Assembly (NCBI RefSeq): GCF_016907915.1
Contig: NZ_JAFBCW010000001.1
Location: forward strand, 98,986-162,985
Direction of reading: 5' to 3'
From: Desulforadius tongensis
GTDB taxonomy: Bacteria; Bacillota; Desulfotomaculia; Desulfotomaculales; Desulfohalotomaculaceae
Length of the DNA: 64,000 nt
Part shown: positions 11,276-20,167 of the stretch, in pieces
Layout: each line of letters starts with the position of its first letter
Position numbering within the stretch: position 1 is the first letter of the stretch
Program-made: the position numbers and the translations under genes
The notes under the pieces: generated by a model
Told to the model about the DNA's origin: nothing
Seen by the model: only the letters and a program-made list of their open reading frames with translations
Databases searched by the model: none

Positions 11276-11808
11276 GGCAACTTACCTGCTTCGTCAATAA
11301 ACTTTTTCACCAGATCGTCCTGCACGTCATCGGTAATTTTTTCAGAAACAACTTTATTGGCAATTAAAATTGACAGGCTGGCCACTTCATTTTTAAGCTC
11401 GGCAACAGCCTTTTCGCGCTCCATTTGAATATCCTGCAGGGCGCTTTCTTTAATACGGGTTGCTTCAGATTTAGCTGATTCAACAATTTTGGCCGCTTCT
11501 TCTTCAGCGGACTTAGTGGCCCTTTGTATGATAGCCTGGGCCTCTTCTTTCGCCTTGGCCAGCTGGGCATCAAGTTCGGCCCGCAGCTTTTCGGCCTCCC
11601 GGCGGTCTTTTTCTGCAGCCGCGATGTCGCTGCCAATCTTCTCTTTACGTTTTTCAATTACCCCGATCAGCGGTTTCCAAACAACAACACGCAGGAAAAT
11701 TAACAGTATTACAAAGTGAAAAATCTGGGCTAAAAGGGTGGCGTTAAACAGCAGCGGGCCGCCGCCCTCCGCAGCTGACCGGGCAACTTCAATGGCTTGC
11801 AGTTCCAC
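11269..11808 (-). CDS. atpF: ATP synthase Fo subunit b
   Basis: Subunit b is the peripheral stalk. One N-terminal membrane helix (LLAQIFHFVILLIFLRVVVW) is followed by a long charged coiled coil (about 45-155). The GTG at 11808 is the likely start, with AAGGAGGGG five bases upstream. ATG codons further upstream overlap that ribosome site. The amphipathic helix runs through many Ala, Glu and Lys residues, as expected. Confidence 0.93.
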   Translation of the reverse strand: MELQAIEVARSAAEGGGPLLFNATLLAQIFHFVILLIFLRVVVWKPLIGVIEKRKEKIGSDIAAAEKDRREAEKLRAELDAQLAKAKEEAQAIIQRATKSAEEEAAKIVESAKSEATRIKESALQDIQMEREKAVAELKNEVASLSILIANKVVSEKITDDVQDDLVKKFIDEAGKLPC

Positions 11809-11849
11809 TTGTTCCCCTCCTTCCATCATCAGCGGGACAAATTAAGGCG

Positions 11850-11878
11850 ATAGCAGGTTTGTTGGCCAAACCTGCTAT
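11850..11878 (-). promoter_or_regulatory. Intercistronic hairpin between atpE and atpF
   Basis: A perfect 12-bp stem with a 5-base loop lies in the atpE-atpF gap and has no U-run after it. Subunit c is needed in many copies per complex. A hairpin here could protect the 3' end of an atpE-containing mRNA or cause partial termination. The structure is seen; the role is inferred. Confidence 0.6.
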
Positions 11879-11913
11879 GGCGCCCTTTGCTTATAAGCAA
11901 GAAATAAGTACAA

Positions 11914-12186
<273 letters not shown>

Positions 12187-12196
12187 TCACCTTTTT

Positions 12197-12955
12197 TTAG
12201 TGGTGCTTGTTAACGGCTTGTGATGTGTAAATAATGGTTAACATGCTGAAAATGAAGGCTTGGATAGTACCAACAAAGATACTGAACGCCAGCCAGATAA
12301 CAGAGGGAATAAACCCGCCCATCAGCGATCCGCTTAACGGTATCAAGCCCAGCAGCACCGCGATCAGCACCTCACCGGCGTAAATGTTACCGAAAAGACG
12401 GAAGGCCAGTGTTACCGGCTTGGCCAGTTCCTCCACTATCACCAGCGGCAGGAAGAACGGGAAGGGTTCAACAAAATGCTTAAAGTGACCCAACCCCTTA
12501 TCCTTCAGGCCAAGGAACTGTGTGGTAAAAAACACCATTAAGGCCAGCCCCATGGTTGTATTTACATCCGCCGTGGGCGACATCATAGTGGGCACTAAGC
12601 CCAGCATATTGGCAAACCAGAGAAAGGTAAATAATGTAACAATAAATGTAACCATGGAAGCGGCGCGTTTATCGCTGGTGATGTTGTCAAAAATTAGTCC
12701 CTTTAAGTATTCGTAGACCGACTCGTATACCACCTGCAGCCGGCTGGGCTTATCCATGCTTAAATTCCTGGTGGCCAGCACACCAACCAGCGCCACAATA
12801 GCCATTACAATCCAGGTCATCACTATTGTTTTAACGTTGACATCAATGGAATAGCCCGCCACCGTACCCAGGTGAGTGGGGCCGTGGGCTGCTTCCCCTA
12901 AAATTTTCTCCCAGAGCACTCCTATTTCCTCATGGACCTGCTCTAAACTCTTCAT
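12197..12955 (-). CDS. atpB: ATP synthase Fo subunit a
   Basis: This membrane subunit holds the two ion half-channels. The 252-residue protein has five or six hydrophobic segments. The conserved Arg lies in PVTLAFRLFGNIYAGEVLI (about 176-194), and the last helix contains TIQAFIFSMLTIIYTSQA. It is cotranscribed with atpI upstream (18-base gap) and atpE downstream. Confidence 0.96.
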   Translation of the reverse strand: MKSLEQVHEEIGVLWEKILGEAAHGPTHLGTVAGYSIDVNVKTIVMTWIVMAIVALVGVLATRNLSMDKPSRLQVVYESVYEYLKGLIFDNITSDKRAASMVTFIVTLFTFLWFANMLGLVPTMMSPTADVNTTMGLALMVFFTTQFLGLKDKGLGHFKHFVEPFPFFLPLVIVEELAKPVTLAFRLFGNIYAGEVLIAVLLGLIPLSGSLMGGFIPSVIWLAFSIFVGTIQAFIFSMLTIIYTSQAVNKHH

Positions 12956-12973
12956 ATTCTCCCCCCTTTCACG

Positions 12974-13393
12974 CTAATTTTTATTTTTTAATACCAGGTA
13001 AGCTTTGTAATCATTCAGCAGGCTGATGTTAAAATCTATCATTGTTATCATGGGGGCCACAAATATACCGAAAGCCACCCCGTATATATCCAGCGCATCG
13101 AACCTGATGGCCAGGAAAAGCACGGCCATAATCATTAAAAGCCGCATGAAAAAGCCCATGCGCATAAAGGCCACCGCCTTTTCAAAGGGCATATCGGCAA
13201 TATGCTTCATGCGGTTGTATATCAGTACCGAATTTACCACCCCAACCACCGTGCCGATAACCAGCCCCCACCTAAAGGGAGAAGAGGGTTCTAAAATCAA
13301 GCCCAGGGAAAAAACGAATCCCACTATACCGGTAAACTTAATGGTGCGGGCCAGCTGCACGTTTAAGCTGCGGGCTTTGTGCAAATCCAGCAT
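12974..13393 (-). CDS. atpI: ATP synthase protein I-like membrane protein
   Basis: The 139-residue protein has four predicted membrane helices and belongs to the AtpI/UncI group found before atpB. AtpI proteins are thought to help c-ring assembly or ion supply, but are poorly conserved. The assignment rests on position and topology: FTGIVGFVFSLGLILEP, GLVIGTVVGVVNSVLIY, MGFFMRLLMIMAVLFLA and a last helix. It begins one base after the stop of atpZ. Confidence 0.75.
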   Translation of the reverse strand: MLDLHKARSLNVQLARTIKFTGIVGFVFSLGLILEPSSPFRWGLVIGTVVGVVNSVLIYNRMKHIADMPFEKAVAFMRMGFFMRLLMIMAVLFLAIRFDALDIYGVAFGIFVAPMITMIDFNISLLNDYKAYLVLKNKN

Positions 13394-13394
13394 T

Positions 13395-13688
13395 TCACTT
13401 CACACCCTTGTCCTGTTTATCTTTAAAAAACGCATTCAGTGTATTAATTATGCCCATTACACCAACGGCCAAACCCGCCAGCAGGCCGATAATCAAAAAC
13501 ACCGGGGCGGTATCCAACCTGTGGTCTATGTACCTGCCGCCGTAGAACCCCAGCACCGAGGTAATGGCCAGCTCCATCCCGATGGTGGTGGTTATGGCCA
13601 GGGCTTGTAAAGGTGAACCTTTTTTCAATCCATTTTTATTTGTACGCTTATCCCGGTTATTTATGTCTCCATTAACTCCTTTTTTCAC
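13395..13688 (-). CDS. atpZ: AtpZ/AtpI-family two-helix membrane protein
   Basis: This 97-residue protein has a charged N terminus (Lys, Asn and Arg rich) and two hydrophobic segments, ALAITTTIGMELAITSVLGFYGG and VFLIIGLLAGLAVGVMGII. The motif GGRYIDHRLDTAPVF between them is characteristic of the AtpZ family, reported as a magnesium/calcium transport or assembly factor next to AtpI. The GTG start at 13688 is uncertain because the best ribosome-site-like run (AAAGGAG) lies inside the reading frame. Confidence 0.75.
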   Translation of the reverse strand: MKKGVNGDINNRDKRTNKNGLKKGSPLQALAITTTIGMELAITSVLGFYGGRYIDHRLDTAPVFLIIGLLAGLAVGVMGIINTLNAFFKDKQDKGVK

Positions 13689-13734
13689 AATTTAATACCA
13701 TTAAATGGATAATTTGTAAGCCAAAGGGCCTTTA

Positions 13735-13770
13735 TATTTATCAGAACCTTCTGTTTCTGACAAATCAGAA
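13735..13770 (-). promoter_or_regulatory. Likely atp operon promoter with overlapping palindrome
   Basis: On the minus strand TTGTCA (13758-13763) and TAAATA (13735-13740) are 17 bases apart, 46 bases before atpZ. A palindrome, TTCTGA-CAAA-TCAGAA (13755-13770), covers the -35 element, and a half copy (TCAGAA) recurs at 13741-13746. The promoter is plausible; a regulator binding the palindrome is inference. Confidence 0.5.
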
Positions 13771-13893
13771 CTTTTGACAAGAGACAAATTCTACATTAAT
13801 TAGATTATTCCTTCCGCCGAGGTAACTAATTTTTATTTTTTTACGAAATTTATCGACTATTTTAACAAATTCTAATGATAGTGAAATAATCTT

Positions 13894-15057
13894 CTAGTTT
13901 TTACAATTATTTTTAATAATAAACTGCTCCGGCGGCCTGCTGGATATGTTCCATTTGTAACAAATAGCCTGGGTTATTCTGGCCGATGCCCTTCCATCCC
14001 CGTAGGGGTTTACTGCCTCTGCCATGCTGTTGTAAGCCTTCGGATTGTCCAAAAGTTCCCTGGTCTGCCTGCTTACACTTTCTCTGGCCGTGCCAATCAA
14101 CCGCACCGTTCCCGCCCGCACCGCCTCCGGCCGCTCGGTGGTGTCCCTCAGCACCAGCACCGGTTTGCCCAGCGCCGGGGCTTCCTCCTGCATGCCGCCG
14201 GAATCGGTAAGCACCAGGTAGCAGCGCTGCATGAGATTGATAAAAGGTTGGTAATCCAACGGTTCGATTAGATGAACCCGCGGTAAATCTCCCAGCACAT
14301 CCCTTACCGCCCGGCGCACGGCCGGGTTTTTATGCATGGGAAATACTATTTCCACATCGGGGTAATCGCTGACTATTTCCTTTAAGGCAGCGTATATGTC
14401 CCGCATGGGACGGCCGAGGTTTTCCCGGCGGTGAGTGGTTACCAGCAGCACCCGGCGGCGGGCAAAGTCTATGCCGTCCAGTTCGGGAATGTTGAATGTG
14501 TAGTTATCCCGCACCGCCGCTTTCAGGGCATCGATAACGGTGTTGCCGGTGACATATATTTTTTCCCCGCTGACCCCTTCCCGCAGCAGGTTTTCCCGGG
14601 CGGTTTCCGTGGGGGCAAAGTGTATATCCGCCAGCACCCCGGTAAGCCGCCGGTTCATTTCCTCCGGGTAGGGGGAGTATTTGTTGTTGGTGCGCAGACC
14701 CGCCTCCACATGCCCCACCGGTATCTGCCGGTAAAAGGCGGCCAGCGAAGCAGCAAAGGTGGTGGTGGTGTCACCGTGCACCAGTACCAGGTCCGGCCGA
14801 GCCCGGTGCATTACCTCCTGCAGGCCGGCCAAAGCCCGGTTGGTGATATCAAACAGCGTCTGACCGGCCTGCATAATGTTCAGGTCGTATTCCGGTTTGA
14901 TGCGGAAAAGTTCCAGCACCCGGTCCAGCATTTCCCGGTGCTGGGCGGTAACGGCAACGCTGCATTGAATGCCTTCGGTTTTCTGCAGTTCCAGCACCAG
15001 CGGTGCCATTTTTATAGCCTCCGGGCGAGTTCCGAATATGGTTAATACTTTTAGCAT
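13894..15057 (-). CDS. wecB: UDP-N-acetylglucosamine 2-epimerase (non-hydrolysing)
   Basis: This cytoplasmic enzyme converts UDP-GlcNAc to UDP-ManNAc for teichoic acid, linkage unit or capsule synthesis. The 387-residue protein shows FGTRPEAIKMAPLV at the start, VTAQHREMLD, VHGDTTT, HVEAGLRT, TTHRRENLG, and the C-terminal TDSGGMQEEAPALGKPVLVLRDTTERPE, all hallmarks of the GT-B-like epimerase fold. It lies upstream of the atp operon, as in several Firmicutes, and follows the MazG-like gene with no gap. Confidence 0.95.
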   Translation of the reverse strand: MLKVLTIFGTRPEAIKMAPLVLELQKTEGIQCSVAVTAQHREMLDRVLELFRIKPEYDLNIMQAGQTLFDITNRALAGLQEVMHRARPDLVLVHGDTTTTFAASLAAFYRQIPVGHVEAGLRTNNKYSPYPEEMNRRLTGVLADIHFAPTETARENLLREGVSGEKIYVTGNTVIDALKAAVRDNYTFNIPELDGIDFARRRVLLVTTHRRENLGRPMRDIYAALKEIVSDYPDVEIVFPMHKNPAVRRAVRDVLGDLPRVHLIEPLDYQPFINLMQRCYLVLTDSGGMQEEAPALGKPVLVLRDTTERPEAVRAGTVRLIGTARESVSRQTRELLDNPKAYNSMAEAVNPYGDGRASARITQAICYKWNISSRPPEQFIIKNNCKN

Positions 15058-15058
15058 T

Positions 15059-15433
15059 TTATTTCTCCCCTGCCGCCTTTATTTCCCTGGTGGTGCCGCC
15101 TGCAGCCTGGGTATCCACAATGTAACCCTTTCGTTTTAATTTTTCCACGTGTTCCTGGTGCAGCGCGTCTATATCCACACCGTACTGTTCTTCCAGCACA
15201 AACATCATGGACACCGCCGTTTGGGCTACATCCAGCAGTTCTCTGGAAATCACCTGCATAACCTGTTTTTCATCCAGGCGGGAGGCTTCACCGCTCATTC
15301 CCCGCAGTTTGCCGATGGCCTGAGCCAGCTCCCCCGCCTCCTCCATCAGTTTCAGGGCGGTGGATTCCAGGGTCGGTGAAAGGTTATTCAGCTTGGGCAG
15401 CGTCACTTTTTTAGTCTGCATTACCTTCACCAT
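15059..15433 (-). CDS. MazG-like nucleotide pyrophosphohydrolase family protein
   Basis: The 124-residue all-alpha protein has the metal-binding pattern KLMEEAGELAQAIGK (about 28-42) and a second acidic helix SRELLDVAQTAVSMMFVLEE (about 63-82). These match the MazG/iMazG family that hydrolyses nucleoside triphosphates to monophosphates. The substrate cannot be told from sequence. It ends one base before wecB and could be cotranscribed with it. The exact start (15433 or the ATG 12 bases later) is open. Confidence 0.75.
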   Translation of the reverse strand: MVKVMQTKKVTLPKLNNLSPTLESTALKLMEEAGELAQAIGKLRGMSGEASRLDEKQVMQVISRELLDVAQTAVSMMFVLEEQYGVDIDALHQEHVEKLKRKGYIVDTQAAGGTTREIKAAGEK

Positions 15434-15541
15434 CTCATCTATTATTTTCCAGTTAAGTTTTAAATATACAGGTGCCGGGTAATTAATTCTACTTTAAAAA
15501 CGAAATTCCTGCCGCAGCGCTCACTTCTGCCCCCGGCTGCT

Positions 15542-15988
15542 TTATCGGGCATGGAACTGTACCAGTTCTATCCCCGCTTCTTTAAACATTTCCAGGGATA
15601 GTTCATCGGGGTAATCGCCGGCGAACACCACTCTTTTTATCCCGGCGTTGATAATCATTTTAGCGCACAGCACGCATGGTTGAGTGGTGGAGTAAAGGGT
15701 GGCGCCTTTTATGGCCACCCCGTGCACCGCTGCCTGGAGGAGGGCGTTTTGCTCCGCGTGCAGTCCCCGGCACAGCTCGTGCCTTTGACCGGAGGGTATG
15801 CCCTGTTCCCGGCGCAGGCATCCCGTTTCCAGGCAGTGTTTCAGCCCGGAGGGGGCACCGTTGTAGCCGCTGGCCAGTATGTGGTTGTCCTTTACCAGCA
15901 CCGCTCCCACCCTGCGGCGGAGGCAGGTTGAGCGGGAAGCCACCACCTTGGTTATATCCATAAAATATTGATCCCAATCCGGGCGCAT
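15542..15988 (-). CDS. comEB: dCMP deaminase / ComEB-type deaminase
   Basis: This zinc-dependent enzyme deaminates dCMP to dUMP for dTTP supply. Zinc ligands are visible as [11 protein letters not shown] (His plus catalytic Glu) and [19 protein letters not shown] (the two Cys). [13 protein letters not shown] before them is the extra Cys-rich insertion of dCMP deaminases. The start is placed at the ATG at 15988, preceded by GGGGTGG. A longer reading would overlap glyA. Confidence 0.9.
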   Translation of the reverse strand: MRPDWDQYFMDITKVVASRSTCLRRRVGAVLVKDNHILASGYNGAPSGLKHCLETGCLRREQGIPSGQRHELCRGLHAEQNALLQAAVHGVAIKGATLYSTTQPCVLCAKMIINAGIKRVVFAGDYPDELSLEMFKEAGIELVQFHAR

Positions 15989-16008
15989 ACTATCCACCCC
16001 ATCACTAA

Positions 16009-17256
16009 CTACCACCGGTACAGCGGGTACTTTTGGCACAGGCCGGCGGCCAGTTCTTTGGCTTCTGCCACTGCTTCCCGGTTGTCTTTCTGGTTGATGG
16101 CTTTATCTATAATTTCCGCTATTACCTTCATGTCTTCTTCTTTCATTCCCCGGCTGGTTACGGCAGGGGTGCCCAAACGAATGCCGCTGGTTACGAAGGG
16201 TTTTTCCGGGTCAAAGGGAATGGCGTTTTTGTTCACCGTTACTCCCACTTCTTCCAGCAGTTTTTCCGCCTCTTTACCGGTTACACCGTTGGCCCTTAAG
16301 TCAACCAGCACCAGGTGGTTGTCGGTGCCGCCGGATACCAGGTTGAAGCCCCGTTCCTGCAGGGATTGGGCCAGGGTTTGGGCGTTGTTTACTATCTGCT
16401 GCTGGTAGGCTTTAAATTCCGGCTTCAGCGCTTCCCCAAAGGCCGCTGCCTTGGCGGCAATAACGTGCATCAGCGGGCCGCCCTGGCTGCCGGGGAATAC
16501 CGCTTTATCTATATCTTTGGCATATTTTTCTTTGCACAGTATGGCACCGCCCCGGGGACCGCGCAGCGTTTTGTGGGTGGTGGTGGTTACCACATCGGCA
16601 TAGGGCACCGGGTTGATGTGCAGACCGGCGGCACACAGGCCGGCAATGTGGGCCATATCCACCATTAGGTAGGCCCCCGCTTCCCGGGCAATTTCAGCCA
16701 TTTTGGCAAAATCTATTTCCCGCGGATAGGCGCTGGCGCCGGCCACAATCATTTTGGGCCGGTGTTTTAGAGCCAGTTCGCGCAGCCGGTCGTAGTCGAT
16801 GCGCTGGGTGCGCTCATCCACACCGTAGGCCACGATATTGAAATATTTACCGGATACGTTTACCGGGCTGCCGTGGGTAAGGTGGCCGCCGTGGGCCAGG
16901 TTCATACCCAGTATGGTATCCCCCGGTTTCAGCAGCGCCAGGTACACCGCAAAGTTGGCGTTGGCCCCGGAGTGGGGCTGCACGTTAACATGCTCGGCAC
17001 CAAAGAGTTTTTTCAACCGCTCCCTGGCCAGTTCTTCGGCAATATCCACAAATTGACAGCCGCCGTAGTAGCGCCTGCCCGGGTAGCCCTCGGCATATTT
17101 GTTGGTCAGCACTGAGCCCTGGGCTTCCATCACCGCCCGGCTGACAAAGTTTTCTGAGGCAATCAGTTCAATGGTGCTGCGCTGGCGGTCAATCTCCTTG
17201 GATATGGCCTGGTAAAGTTCGGGGTCTGTTTCCATTAAATGTCTCACATCTACCAA
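16009..17256 (-). CDS. glyA: Serine hydroxymethyltransferase
   Basis: This PLP enzyme interconverts serine plus tetrahydrofolate and glycine plus methylene-tetrahydrofolate in the cytoplasm. The 415-residue protein has the PLP lysine in [16 protein letters not shown]. Also present are [43 protein letters not shown] and the C-terminal [16 protein letters not shown]. The start is a TTG at 17256 with GGAGAAGAG before it. It follows rpiB by 31 bases, an arrangement common in Firmicutes. Confidence 0.97.
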   Translation of the reverse strand: MVDVRHLMETDPELYQAISKEIDRQRSTIELIASENFVSRAVMEAQGSVLTNKYAEGYPGRRYYGGCQFVDIAEELARERLKKLFGAEHVNVQPHSGANANFAVYLALLKPGDTILGMNLAHGGHLTHGSPVNVSGKYFNIVAYGVDERTQRIDYDRLRELALKHRPKMIVAGASAYPREIDFAKMAEIAREAGAYLMVDMAHIAGLCAAGLHINPVPYADVVTTTTHKTLRGPRGGAILCKEKYAKDIDKAVFPGSQGGPLMHVIAAKAAAFGEALKPEFKAYQQQIVNNAQTLAQSLQERGFNLVSGGTDNHLVLVDLRANGVTGKEAEKLLEEVGVTVNKNAIPFDPEKPFVTSGIRLGTPAVTSRGMKEEDMKVIAEIIDKAINQKDNREAVAEAKELAAGLCQKYPLYRW

Positions 17257-17287
17257 TTTCTCTTCTCCTCTCCAGAATTAGCTTGCT

Positions 17288-17740
17288 CTACTTACTATAC
17301 TTCTGCTCTATGCCGGTAATTTTATCCACCCGGCGCTGGTGCCTGCCGCCGGCAAAGTCTGTTTCTAAAAAGGTTTTAACCAGTTCTTTAGCTGTTTGGG
17401 CGGTTATTACCCGGGAACCAAAGGCTAAAATGTTAGCGTTGTTGTGCTCCCGGCACATTTGAGCTGTGTATTGATCGTGGCAGTTAGCCGCCCTGATGCC
17501 GGGCACTTTGTTGGCGGCAATACTTATGCCGATGCCGGTGCCGCAGATAACGATCCCTCTTTCGGCATCGCCAAAAGCCACCGCCTCGGCCACTTTCAGC
17601 GCTAAATCCGGGTAGTCCACCGAGTCCCCGGAATATGTACCGTGGTCTTCCACTTCTACTCCGTCAAAGTTCTTCAGGTACTGGATTATTTCGTTTTTCA
17701 GCTCGTATCCTGCGTGGTCGCAGCCGATAGCCAGTTTCAA
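17288..17740 (-). CDS. rpiB: Ribose-5-phosphate isomerase B
   Basis: RpiB interconverts ribose-5-phosphate and ribulose-5-phosphate. Visible are AIGCDHAGYELKNEI, YPDLALKVAEAV, the catalytic Cys in GIVICGTGIGISIAANKVPGIRAA, and HNNANILAFGSRVI. The TTG at 17740 is preferred as start because AGGAG stands eight bases upstream and it gives the usual N terminus MKLAIGCDHAG. A GTG nine bases earlier overlaps the ribosome site. Confidence 0.95.
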   Translation of the reverse strand: MKLAIGCDHAGYELKNEIIQYLKNFDGVEVEDHGTYSGDSVDYPDLALKVAEAVAFGDAERGIVICGTGIGISIAANKVPGIRAANCHDQYTAQMCREHNNANILAFGSRVITAQTAKELVKTFLETDFAGGRHQRRVDKITGIEQKYSK

Positions 17741-17823
17741 TTGTGTCACTCCTATTCTATTCTAAAAAAGTTATTCTGCTGGGCCGGCAGCTTTTTAACC
17801 TGCGCTGAATAATGTTTTTGTTT

Positions 17824-18303
17824 TTATTCTGTATTTAAATTACTTTTTCCTTCATTGTCCCACAGCCTGTCCAGGGCTTTTTCCAGCAGCTGTTCCAATT
17901 TGTCGGCACAGCTTTTGTATACTTCCACCGGCTGTCCCACCGGATCCGGTATATCCCCGGTTTCCCCGGCATAATGGGACAGGGTGTATGTTTTCTCTGC
18001 CGCTTCCGGAGAAAGCTCAAGCACCTGCTGTTTTTGGGCAGAGGTCATGGTCAGTATCAGGTCGGCAGATTTTACCAGTTCTTCGCTCAGCGCCGCTGCC
18101 CGGTGTTTTTTTATGTCTATACCCCTTTCGGCCAGGGCTTGCACCGCCTGTTCCGCCGCCGGGCTGCCCGGCCAGGCCATGGTGCCGGCAGATATAACTT
18201 CTATTTCCGTATCTAGGCCCCGCCCGGCCAGTATGGCCCTGGCCAATCCTTCGGCCATGCTGCTGCGGCAGGTGTTGCCGGTGCACACAAACAGGATTTT
18301 CAT
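17824..18303 (-). CDS. ywlE: Low-molecular-weight protein phosphatase, arginine-phosphatase type
   Basis: The 159-residue protein begins KILFVCTGNTCRSSMAEGLA, the CX5R catalytic loop with Thr after Asn. In B. subtilis YwlE that Thr selects phosphoarginine over phosphotyrosine. The general acid Asp is in DIPDPVG. In B. subtilis ywlE, rpiB (ywlF) and glyA are near each other, and tsaC (ywlC) is close too, so synteny supports YwlE. Substrate preference is inferred from the Thr. Confidence 0.88.
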   Translation of the reverse strand: MKILFVCTGNTCRSSMAEGLARAILAGRGLDTEIEVISAGTMAWPGSPAAEQAVQALAERGIDIKKHRAAALSEELVKSADLILTMTSAQKQQVLELSPEAAEKTYTLSHYAGETGDIPDPVGQPVEVYKSCADKLEQLLEKALDRLWDNEGKSNLNTE

Positions 18304-18346
18304 TCTTTTACCATCACCTCGCCTTCCATAATACGGGTTTATTGTT

Positions 18347-18883
18347 TTAGAAAAACAGCTTAATACCTATCCCGATCAGAATTATTCCCCCCGCCATCTG
18401 CGCCCGCCGGCCTATTTTGTTTCCCACATAGCGCCCGAAGGTCAGCCCGGCGTAGGTCATCATTCCGGCCACCGCTCCCATTACAGCAGCGGCTTGATAA
18501 AGATTTACCGTCCGGGTGCCCAGGGTAAAGCCCACGCTTAAGGCGTCCATGCTCACGCTGGCCGCCAGCATCACCAGGCCCCCGGTGTTGGCCAGCAGTA
18601 TTTTCTGCTCCTCTTCTTCAGAGAGCATATCTTTAATCATTTTCACTCCCAGGTATATGAGCAGCAGCGCACCGGCTATGGCGGCGGCACGACCGATGTA
18701 TCTTCCCACCAGCTCGCCCGCATAGTAGCCGGCAATGGGCATAATGACGTGAAACACCGCTATGGTAAAGGTAAGAACATAAACCTGCCGCCGTAAAACA
18801 CCGGACATACCGATACCCACGCACAGGGACATGGCATCGGTGCCCAGTGCCGCCGCCAGCAGAAACAGGGTTACCAGACTCAT
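18347..18883 (-). CDS. mntP: Manganese efflux pump MntP
   Basis: This six-helix membrane protein of 178 residues exports Mn(II). The two internal repeats each carry an Asp motif, AAALGTDAMSLCVGIGM near the N terminus and AASVSMDALSVGFTLG near residue 108-123. The gene lies between the phosphatase gene and tsaC, as in B. subtilis (ywlD), and is likely in the same transcript. Confidence 0.92.
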   Translation of the reverse strand: MSLVTLFLLAAALGTDAMSLCVGIGMSGVLRRQVYVLTFTIAVFHVIMPIAGYYAGELVGRYIGRAAAIAGALLLIYLGVKMIKDMLSEEEEQKILLANTGGLVMLAASVSMDALSVGFTLGTRTVNLYQAAAVMGAVAGMMTYAGLTFGRYVGNKIGRRAQMAGGIILIGIGIKLFF

Positions 18884-18935
18884 TATGTACCTCCGTATTT
18901 ATCACTCCGCCCGAGTTTTAGTTTATGTAGGCGGG

Positions 18936-20015
18936 TTAAAAAGTATCAGTTTCGGCCGCTGCAGCTTTTACTATCTTCCCGGCGGCTCTTCTTAAACGAT
19001 CCATTACCGCTCTGCCCAGGCCGGTATCGGGCATTCCCTCGGCTATGATGACATCAACGCCCAGCATGTCAAACCGGCGCAGGGCTGCGTAAAGAACGGC
19101 GGCAGCAGCAGCGGGATTGCCGCGGCTGCCGTAAGACAGCACCTCTGCCCCCCGGTAGCGGCGGGCATTTTCTGCGCTGGCCAAAACACCCACTTTTTTA
19201 TTTTCCCCCTGATAACGTTTAATCAGCTCTTCGGTGTGCCGGGCAATGTCCTCCGCCCTGCCTTCCAGCAGCACCACGCCGGCTTTGGGCGCGTAGTGTT
19301 TGTATTTTAATCCCGGTGAGCGGGGTTTGATGTTTTGCCGGTCTTTTTCCAGGGCAGCAGCATATTTTACCTGCCCGATCACCGGAATCAGCTGTTCAGC
19401 GGTGATCCCGCCGGGGCGCAGAATAACCGGTTCACCGGTGCTGATATCCAGCACGGTGGATTCCACTCCCAGGTTGGAGGGCCCGCCGTCCAGCACGCCG
19501 TCAACGCGCCCCGCCAGGTCTTCCAGCACGTGGCGGGCGGTGGTGGGGCTGGGACTGCCGGACAGATTGGCACTGGGGGCGGCCACCGGCACCCCCGCCG
19601 CGGCAATTAACTGCCTGGCCACCGGGTGGTCGGGCATGCGCACCGCCACCGTGTTTAACCCGCCGGTTACTTCGGGGGGTACAAGCCGGCTTTTGGGCAG
19701 CACCAGCGTCAGCGGCCCCGGCCAAAAGGTGTGCATCAGTTTTAACGCCCTGGGGCTGCAGCCCGCGGATAGTTTTTTTACTTCGTCGATACCGGCCACA
19801 TGCACTATCAGCGGGTTGTCTGAAGGACGGCCTTTGGCTTTAAATATTTTTTTTACCGCTTTCCCATCCAGGGCATTGGCTCCCAGGCCGTATACCGTTT
19901 CGGTGGGAAAGGCCACCAGTCCCCCCCGGGCAATGATGGCACCGGCTTCTTTTATAGCTTGATTATCCCGGTGGATATCGTCGATTTTCCAGTACCGGGT
20001 GTTATTTTTTTGCAT
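18936..20015 (-). CDS. tsaC: L-threonylcarbamoyladenylate synthase, two-domain Sua5 type
   Basis: The enzyme makes threonylcarbamoyl-AMP from threonine, bicarbonate and ATP for the t6A37 modification of tRNAs that read ANN codons. The TsaC domain (about 10-205) shows PTETVYGLGANA, KIFKAKGRPSDNPLIVH and SANLSGSPSPTTA. A linker and a C-terminal Sua5 domain (about 230-350) make it the long form. The ATG at 20015 is preferred, with GGGAG eight bases before it. An upstream extension would be out of family. Confidence 0.93.
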   Translation of the reverse strand: MQKNNTRYWKIDDIHRDNQAIKEAGAIIARGGLVAFPTETVYGLGANALDGKAVKKIFKAKGRPSDNPLIVHVAGIDEVKKLSAGCSPRALKLMHTFWPGPLTLVLPKSRLVPPEVTGGLNTVAVRMPDHPVARQLIAAAGVPVAAPSANLSGSPSPTTARHVLEDLAGRVDGVLDGGPSNLGVESTVLDISTGEPVILRPGGITAEQLIPVIGQVKYAAALEKDRQNIKPRSPGLKYKHYAPKAGVVLLEGRAEDIARHTEELIKRYQGENKKVGVLASAENARRYRGAEVLSYGSRGNPAAAAAVLYAALRRFDMLGVDVIIAEGMPDTGLGRAVMDRLRRAAGKIVKAAAAETDTF

Positions 20016-20167
20016 TTTCTGCCACTCCCATCTCACGCAGTAGTATAGCACAAAATATGCTGGCATAAAACCGGCAGCAGTTAAATATGGATAAGTGCAG
20101 CGGAAATTCATGCCGGTGCAAAAGCCACCGGCCTTGGAACTGCCAATATTTTAAGCGGGGGGTTGGC

